Shown here: in pieces, positions 59,206 through 64,000 of the stretch
How positions within the stretch are numbered: the first letter of the stretch is position 1
Layout: each line of letters opens with the position of its first letter
DNA from: Heliocidaris tuberculata
Taxonomy: Eukaryota; Echinodermata; Echinoidea; Camarodonta; Echinometridae
Assembly: GCA_025618425.1 (NCBI GenBank)
Contig: CM046836.1
Location: forward strand, 21,851,215-21,915,214
Direction of reading: 5' to 3'
Length of the DNA stretch: 64,000 bases
Position numbers and translations under genes: made by a program
The notes under the pieces: generated by a model
Seen by the model: the letters and a program-made list of their open reading frames with translations, nothing else
Told to the model about the DNA's origin: nothing
The model's database searches: none

Positions 59206-61564
59206 GGGGGGGGGGGGGGGGGGTCCAAGCCCTGTAGATTACTGTTGTTGTTGACAAGCTAAATACTTGACATACCTTAAAACCCATATGGGTCTGCTGG
59301 CCAGACGCTATGTAGCGACCACTGCGGGAGATGGTGACACAGGTCACTGTGTTGGTATGACCTTGAAGGAAATCTTGTTTCTTGGAGTTGATGTCCTCTA
59401 CGATGACAGTGTTACCCAGGGGATAGACGATGTGCTGTCTGTCAGGGTGCACTGATAAGCTGCCCTGGCTTGAGCCTGAAAATTGTTTTAAAAGAGAAAG
59501 AAGATGATGAGTCATTATGAAACCTTTCACCATCTAGCATTTGGGCAAGTCTAATCCATTATATCCCATTCCTTAGTGCACGATTGTATATATCTGAAGA
59601 CATCAAGTTGATAGCCCTACTACATGTACAGCTCGGACTAACTCAATATGCAAGTAAAACGATACTTTTGATAGGTTTATGTTCATAACTCCATAACACT
59701 AGAAACGTATGTGACATGAAATTACAAATACCTTGGACTTCTCATTTACATTTATAAGATCATGTCCAAGTTTCACAATGATTTATAACTTGCCTATGTT
59801 CTGAAATCTATCCCTACACTTAACATTAAAAGATTTATGACAAAATTGGCCTGAAAAATTGAAAGCAGTTCAGCTGTGCATTGTCCGGTGGGCTGTAAGC
59901 ACAAAAATCGGTAATTAATTGGTCAGCTACGTCAATGCTTGCTCCCTCGGTGGCAGAGCAAGTTCTGAGAGACACGATGCAAAAATATCCTTCTTAATTC
60001 TTGATGATTTCACACATTTCTGCTAGGCTACAATTTGAAGCATAAAAATCAGTCAGAGAATATATTAGGTATTACAGAATGCATACAAGAGAAAACAATA
60101 AATTTTGTACTTTCATCAGCAAACATTATTTTTATCAGTTTCATAAGAGTGCGAACTGGAACTATCACCAAAGTCACATAGATACAAGTATTGCGTAAAA
60201 ACATGAATTTTAACTGCACGCACCGTCGCACACACAGACGGGAGTAGGTCTATACGCTTGCAAGACATCAGCACAATTCAATTTAGCATGCCTCGTCGGA
60301 ACCGCTCAGCATTGCGCTGCCTTGAACTTTGTAGTTGTACTCCATTCATCATTTCATTGAGATCTCGCCGTCTTGCTAATCGCACAGTACAGCGAAAGCT
60401 ATGTGAACGGTAAGTAAATCCACATCAATGTCATCATAAATTGTAATTCATCATGTTTCTCATGATCCAATTGTTGAAGTGGTTGGAAGGGCTGGAAGAG
60501 GAAGAGTTTAGCAAACTTAACAGGTGGTTTTCAAGGTTCACCGTAGACATAGAGTCTACGTGGAAATGGATGAATCTTGCTGATTTTTTTTTTGTGTTTA
60601 CTTGTCTCTCCACGCATACGGGAGACTGCTTCCCCTGTGTGACTTGATGTTCAATGTCAAATTTTATCAACATCAAACACACAATATGTTTGAATATTTT
60701 CATTGACCAGTAGAATCTACATGTCAGACATCAATTTTATTTGCTATCGTTGATTTTCTGAAAAGTGTTCGGACACTGGATCCACTACCATAGATCCACT
60801 TATACATGTACAAGCTTATCTGAAGATAACCTTGTACTCAGACTAGCTCTTTTATGGGTGAATAGGCTTCAATAGCCATTGTGTGTATCAGCAGGCCCTT
60901 TTCCAGGCTAGATCATTCATACAGGAGAGGAAAATAATTATTTAAAATTTCACTTTCAATTCTGAATCCCCTAATTTGTGGCACAGTAAGAGTGGAAGAG
61001 TCCATGAATCAGGTAATCTAGCAAATTTAAGAAAATTAAATCTTGCTAAGAGCAATTTTGTCGTCTGTTTTTGACTGCTGCAACAGTGAATGTTGGACAC
61101 AGTCCCACATAGGCAAGGGCCCATGAGTGCCATAGGCATAGATCTAGACTCTAGACTTCTAATAGACCTAGATCTAGAGTCTAGAGGTCTAGATCTAGAT
61201 CTAGTCTTTAGACGTCTATAGATTAAAAACAAATCTGACAGATCCAAGCTATCACTTCTTCTTTTATCCAGAAAACAGAAGTTATGAAAATCAGGTTCGA
61301 TTTCTGTTAACAAAATACACACAAATTTTACAGCCACAAGCAGAGAAGCATGCATGCAGCATGCAGCACACTGGCACCCAATCCGCGGGCGGAGCATTCA
61401 TTGGCGTGCTGCTATGCGGCGAGGGCCGGGTCACGTCAGGGTGCTGAAACCCCGGGCAACGACTTACCATTGAAACCGATTGTGGACATCAATTCAAGGC
61501 GATCAATATCATCTGAAATCTTCGTTTGCCCATCATTCTCTACTTTCCGCTTTTGGTCACCCAT
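48624..61564 (-). CDS. CFAP52: CFAP52 (WDR16/FAP52), axonemal WD40 protein (13 coding exons, 635 aa)
   Basis: Coding exons, in transcript order: 61468-61564, 59276-59475, 58385-58650, 56165-56264, 55202-55425, 54809-54872, 54012-54124, 53253-53401, 52631-52776, 52156-52307, 50348-50450, 49382-49516, 48624-48782 (1908 nt with TGA). Every junction is GT/AG and in phase. CFAP52 is a microtubule inner protein that stabilises the B-tubule wall of ciliary doublets; it is needed for motile cilia and sperm flagella. The product reads as two WD40 propellers: strand D motifs include IIVWDY (102-107), IVIWDV, LRVWDL, IRVWET, VRVWDI (454-459), CIIWDL (498-503) and IAYWQV (539-544). Blocks such as FLQGHTNTVTC, FSPNDLYL.SLGG, GQLKRIV, VPNM.C and SGTDRK match vertebrate CFAP52, which is 620 aa long. 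The start is the first ATG and leads into a conserved IGFNG. Introns contain MITEs and microsatellites. Confidence 0.97.
49382..49516 (-). CDS. CFAP52: CFAP52 coding exon 12
   Basis: Acceptor TTGCTTTCAG, donor GTACAG. Exactly 45 codons: IAYWQVGDASQIREVEGS and FFVTGGDDSLIK. Confidence 0.95.
50348..50450 (-). CDS. CFAP52: CFAP52 coding exon 11
   Basis: Acceptor TATCTGCTAG, donor GTGAG. Encodes NFVRSQVVFATTLFRCVCY and QIITSGTDRK. Confidence 0.94.
50983..51695. mobile_element. hAT-like element, 713 bp, 6-bp duplication, in CFAP52 intron 10
   Basis: Ends CAGGGATGCCAC and GTGGCATCCCTG, flanked by GATACC (50977-50982 and 51696-51701). Higher GC than its surroundings; no transposase. A further pair GGTCACAACCAGTCGTGCA / TGCATGACTGGTTGTGACC near 50772 and 51800 suggests it inserted into an older inverted-repeat element. 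Confidence 0.75.
51940..52115. repeat. CCGGTGACAACTGCTCCGG / CCCTAA-like repeat remnant
   Basis: TGCTCCGGTGACAACTGCTC with a second CTCCGG copy is followed by imperfect AACCCTAA/ACCCCAAAC blocks and closes with GTAGTTGTCACCACAGCA, an inverse of the start. Probably a MITE, not a telomere. Confidence 0.5.
52156..52307 (-). CDS. CFAP52: CFAP52 coding exon 10
   Basis: Acceptor TCTTTTGATAG, donor GTAAG. Residues 454-503: VRVWDISPKKQTL and CVSASTDGTCIIWDL. Confidence 0.95.
52631..52776 (-). CDS. CFAP52: CFAP52 coding exon 9
   Basis: Acceptor ACCTTACCTAG, donor GTAAG. Encodes AWNDNKIRSFLPQSGKLLYE and SKRIISGGGEGS. Confidence 0.95.
52900..53150. repeat. (ATC)n microsatellite
   Basis: Long ATC/CAT runs at 52905-52936 and about 53072-53148 in CFAP52 intron 8. 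Confidence 0.9.
53253..53401 (-). CDS. CFAP52: CFAP52 coding exon 8
   Basis: Acceptor TTATACCAG, donor GTAATA (a weaker variant). Encodes KNDIRVWETETCTELIRI and VPNMECYAV, ending GKSIVS. Confidence 0.94.
54012..54124 (-). CDS. CFAP52: CFAP52 coding exon 7
   Basis: Acceptor TTCTGTTACAG, donor GTAAGT. Encodes FYVGTSNSHIYRFNF and CHYDEVNDIAFP. Confidence 0.95.
54809..54872 (-). CDS. CFAP52: CFAP52 coding exon 6
   Basis: A 64-nt exon, acceptor TCTTTTCTAG, donor GTAAG. Encodes KKKIDKAGNITSLTLRGQGH, matching the GGITSITLRGEGHQ block of vertebrate CFAP52. Confidence 0.94.
55202..55425 (-). CDS. CFAP52: CFAP52 coding exon 5
   Basis: Acceptor ACTCATACAG, donor GTGAGT. Residues 222-295: DDYFYCATTTGDVLRI and later ILLGTGDGTVAHVKF. 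Confidence 0.94.
56165..56264 (-). CDS. CFAP52: CFAP52 coding exon 4
   Basis: Acceptor TGTATTTCAG, donor GTAAGT. Residues 188-221: DRTLRVWDLDVENRKIRPTD then GQLKRIVKCIV. Confidence 0.95.
56822..57817. mobile_element. GGGTGA-family MITE (copy 2) in CFAP52 intron 3
   Basis: Ends GGGTGATTTCACAGTCGGTG and CACCGAACGTGAAATCACCC, flanked by ATTT (56818-56821 and 57818-57821). Nearly 1 kb, with internal GGTGTTGGTGTT copies near 57070 suggesting a composite insertion. Confidence 0.75.
57956..58374. mobile_element. PIF/Harbinger-like MITE touching the CFAP52 exon 3 donor
   Basis: Ends AGGCCACCGCACACCTTACG (extending through GATCGGTCTGCGATCCGATT) and the exact inverse; TAA on both sides (57953-57955, 58375-58377). 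3-bp TWA targets are typical of PIF/Harbinger elements. 419 bp. A related fragment lies at 61896-62100. Confidence 0.85.
58385..58650 (-). CDS. CFAP52: CFAP52 coding exon 3
   Basis: Residues 100-187: MIIVWDYENR and LAFSPNDLYLMSLGGQDDG. The donor GTAAGT is followed after one base by the target-site duplication of a MITE (57956-58374). Confidence 0.95.
59000..59223. repeat. T/G-rich tract ending in T40 and G19
   Basis: (TTTTG)n-like sequence followed by long T and G homopolymers in CFAP52 intron 2, 50 bp from the exon 2 donor. Homopolymer lengths are likely unreliable. Confidence 0.85.
59276..59475 (-). CDS. CFAP52: CFAP52 coding exon 2
   Basis: Acceptor CAATTTTCAG, donor GTATG. Residues 33-99, including HPDRQHIVYPLGN and the first WD repeat core FLQGHTNTVTC...SRSGRYIASGQ. 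Confidence 0.95.
60733..61130. repeat. Interspersed repeat family A (copy 3) in CFAP52 intron 1
   Basis: Closely matches 39137-39528 over its whole length, differing at a small number of positions; followed by an AGATCTAGA-rich tract (61137-61215). Confidence 0.85.
61468..61564 (-). CDS. CFAP52: CFAP52 coding exon 1
   Basis: Encodes residues 1-32 plus one base: a charged N-terminus then LMSTIGFNG across the junction. The donor is GTAAGTC. Confidence 0.93.
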
Positions 61565-61660
61565 AGTATAAGTTTGTTCCCTCTAAATATATCAAAATTT
61601 AATATTTTCCACTATTTTTTGTCTAAGGTCTTTCAAATCAAGTCGAACTGATTGACGGCA

Positions 61661-61674
61661 GTTGCTATGACAGC
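61661..61674. promoter_or_regulatory. RFX X-box-like site upstream of CFAP52
   Basis: GTTGCTATGACAGC is an imperfect inverted repeat matching 11 of 14 bases of the ideal X-box GTTGCCATGGCAAC. It lies 97 bp upstream of the CFAP52 start codon. RFX factors are known to control ciliary genes through such sites within a few hundred bases of the start. Occupancy is inferred. Confidence 0.5.
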
Positions 61675-61895
61675 ATCATCCGCACATCTGGCGCAGATGG
61701 CGCTCTTCGTGATTAGCATAGAGATCTATATTAGTCGACTTGACATTTCATGAACCTAGAAACACTTTTTTTGTGTGTGGATTTGTCATTTGTGATCCCA
61801 TGTGGTCTCTGAACTATTTCAGCTTTGTTGCCCCCAAAGCCACTTTTAGCATTTTGCATGATTTGCATAAATCAAAAACATCACATATACAGGCA

Positions 61896-62110
61896 ATGTT
61901 AAGCCCACCGAACACTATACGTTCGACAGCGATCCGATTTTGGAAATAAATGGCAATTTAATTTTAAATATGGACGTTTAAACAAATAATCTGATTCAGG
62001 TTATGAACAAATAACAATGATATGTATACTAGGTCGAATACTAAACATAGGGTATTGGTGCACTGACAGCAATTCTGTATAAGATGAATAACACACTGCA
62101 TTTTGATATG
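61896..62110. mobile_element. Harbinger-like MITE fragment
   Basis: AAGCCCACCGAACACTATAC then GCGATCCGATTTTGG resembles the end of the 57956 element, and AAACATAGGGTATTGGTGCA matches its interior in reverse. The second end is missing or decayed. Confidence 0.55.
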
Positions 62111-62505
62111 CAAATTATGCAAATTGCTGCCCTCAAGAGGAAACAAATTAAAGCAAGATGATCTTTGACCACTTACGATTACAAATCAACAAAAACATTT
62201 CAACGGAAAGAACTTTTCTAGGTTCACTGTCGGCTGTATAGGAGCATAAATTAATGGACTAGATCTTCGTGTTCTAATGTAGGATCTTTATGATAAAAAT
62301 GGGCCGCGGAGCGTTTTTGAAGTGGGGTGGGGGGGGGGGGTGGTGATATGATTTCACTAAGTTAATGACAATTTTCGAACCTCTTTTCCGAGGTTTTATG
62401 AAACGTGTCTACTAAAAAAAAAGTGGGGACTGCAGCCCCAGTCCCCGGTTCTGCGGCCAATGATAATTAGGAGTCCACCGATCATAATATTATATGTACC
62501 TTCTC

Positions 62506-62814
62506 CCCCCCCCCCCTTCTCTTCTTCTTCTTCTTCTTCTTCTTCTTCTTCTTCTTCTTCTTCTTCTTCTTCTTCTTCTTCTTCTTCTTCTTCTTCTTCT
62601 TCTTCTTCTTCTTCTTCTTCTTCTTCTTCTTCTTCTTCTTCTTCTTCTCCTCCTCCTCCTTATTCTTCTACCTTCTTCTTCTTCTTCTCCTTCTTCTAAG
62701 TTCTTCTTCTTCTAAGTTCTTCTTCTTTTCTTCTTCTTCTAAGTTCTTCTTTTTTTTCTTCTTCTTCTCCTTCTTCTTCTTCCTTCTTCTCCTTCTTCCT
62801 CTTTTTCTTCTTCT

Positions 62815-62846
<32 letters not shown>
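62506..62846. repeat. (CTT)n polypyrimidine tract, about 330 bp
   Basis: C10 followed by over 40 perfect CTT units and then degenerate CTT/CTTT/CTC units. It yields spurious Ser-, Leu- and Lys/Glu-rich frames. Confidence 0.95.
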
Positions 62847-62965
62847 AAGATTTCTAATATTATTTTTCTACAATTTGGGACTCTCTCTGGGAACTTCAAT
62901 CACATGATTATAGGCTTGCACGGTCAGAGGGCGCATTCTGGATTTCCTTGCATGCGGAGGGACAA

Positions 62966-63484
62966 TCAAAGGGAAAGTCCACCCTGATATTAAGTTATTG
63001 ATTTTAAAAGAAGCAGAAAAATTCAGTAAAGAAATAGATCACTGAAAGTTTGAGCAAAATCCAAGAATAAATAAGAAAATTATAAATTTCTGAAGTTGTA
63101 ATCAATCAAACACAACTCCGTGACGTAATTGCTAACTCTTCTCCCATTTATACAAAAATTGATAAATTTTCATTGTCTTTGATTTTGATGAGGGAAGAGA
63201 TTTGTAGCACAAGTGAAATGACCATAATTATCTGGGGTGCATGTAAAATATTTTCTTTACAGAAAATGGAAATTTATGATTTTTTTCAGTACAGGGCAAA
63301 TGAGAGAGGAGCTCGCAAGATGCGCAAGATACGTCACTGATTTCTGTTTGATTGATTACAACTTCAAAAATTCAATAACTCTCTTACTTCTTATCAGAAT
63401 TTGCTCAAACTTTCATTGAACTGTTTCTGTATTTTTCTGCTGCTTTTAAAATAAAGTTTATATCAGGGTGGATTTCCCTTTAAG
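62966..63484. mobile_element. MITE with long inverted repeats, AAAGGGAAAGTCCACCCTGA ends
   Basis: Left end AAAGGGAAAGTCCACCCTGA, right end inverse TCAGGGTGGATTTCCCTTT. Inverted similarity continues inward over about 140 bp (GAAGTTGTAATCAATCAAAC / GTTTGATTGATTACAACTTC). A left-end fragment of the same family lies at 41725-41810. Confidence 0.8.
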
Positions 63485-64000
63485 ACTGGAAAATCTGTAA
63501 CAAGTAAGTGGACATCCCCCCCCCCAAAAACAAATGAATAATTGAATAAGCAAATAAAAAGAATAAAGATAGATAAACAGATAAGAAGTAAATAAATGCT
63601 TAATTGGTTAAATAAAATATTAAAACAAAAATAGGGTGAAAAGCAGATTGCATTGGTTTTTGCCTGGGCTCATATTCCCCATGCATTCTACTTTGAATCA
63701 CCATTACTTAACGGGTTTGTGTTTTTTTTGTGGAAATTTTGAAATATTGCGACTAATGATTCAAGCTAGTAAGTATCGGATTATTTTTTTATTATTTATT
63801 TTTTGGGGGGATGTTGTTGTTTTTTGCTTGTTTTTGCTTGCTTTTCTTTTTTTCTTTTCTTTTTTTCCCATTTCACTTTGTAGTATTGGAAGTTTTTATT
63901 CTTGAAATCATGTGCATTTTAGCAAACCTCAATCTAAAGGTGATGACGGAGTAACAATATTTGTACAATTCTCCTGTAAGGCCTATCTTATAGAATAAAA
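63485..64000. other. Sequence without recognised gene
   Basis: AT-rich with T- and C-tracts; nothing supported. Confidence 0.4.

Noticed and set aside
58967..59275. Extended open frame with poly-Pro/poly-Lys joined to CFAP52 exon 2, and Phe-rich frames opposite
   Set aside because: The exon ends at a GTATG donor at 59275; the rest is a T/G tract in the intron.
62460..62899. Poly-Ser, poly-Leu and Lys/Glu-rich open frames
   Set aside because: They are three frames of the CTT repeat, with no independent coding evidence.

Overview
The window looks like nuclear DNA of a marine invertebrate, most likely an echinoderm and probably a sea urchin. That rests on AT-rich sequence full of TACATG hexamer runs, three spliced genes with clear animal orthologues, and a very dense, diverse set of short DNA transposons. 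The species assignment is inference; nothing in the sequence fixes it.

Three conserved genes can be read with GT/AG introns. (1) At 37156-37203 on the minus strand is the first coding exon of a class II phosphatidylinositol transfer protein, closest to PITPNC1 (RdgB-beta). No further PITP exon was recognised to its left, so about 37 kb of the window appears to be its first intron. (2) 197 bp away, on the plus strand, begins ATG12, the ubiquitin-like autophagy conjugation protein: four exons (37401-42126), 126 aa, ending in the expected C-terminal glycine. (3) From 61564 down to 48624 on the minus strand lies a complete CFAP52 (WDR16/FAP52): 13 exons, 635 aa, a WD40 protein of motile-cilium doublet microtubules. 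All its splice junctions agree in phase. A palindromic RFX X-box-like site lies about 100 bp upstream of its start codon. ATG12 and CFAP52 point tail to tail; PITPNC1 and ATG12 are head to head and probably share a promoter.

Region by region: 1-37155 is PITPNC1 intron 1. It holds tandem repeats, hairpin MITEs, a possible small three-exon gene (12402-14226, minus), a 4.28-kb CACTA-like element (16719-20994) with a nested hAT-like element and an internal minisatellite, three piggyBac-like TTAA MITEs, hAT-like and pogo-like MITEs, a tRNA-like sequence inside a 1.67-kb terminal-inverted-repeat element, a 1.5-kb element carrying six copies of a 15-16-bp motif, a mariner-like element split by a LINE fragment, a hammerhead-like motif and an L2/CR1-like LINE 3' end. 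37204-48600 holds ATG12 and a stack of nested MITEs. 48600-61564 is CFAP52 with repeat-filled introns. 61565-64000 holds the CFAP52 promoter, a PITP-independent stretch with a Harbinger-related fragment, a 330-bp CTT tract and a long-inverted-repeat MITE.

The most unusual signal is a set of short, locally exclusive 'phrases' repeated several times inside otherwise unrelated AT-rich DNA: GACGTAACATTGACACC (palindromic, about every 380 bp), CGTGACAGACGGGACA (six copies), CCAAATATCGGACG (four copies) and a TTCCGAACG variant. They look like binding sites or subterminal repeats of poorly described non-autonomous elements, but their role is unknown.
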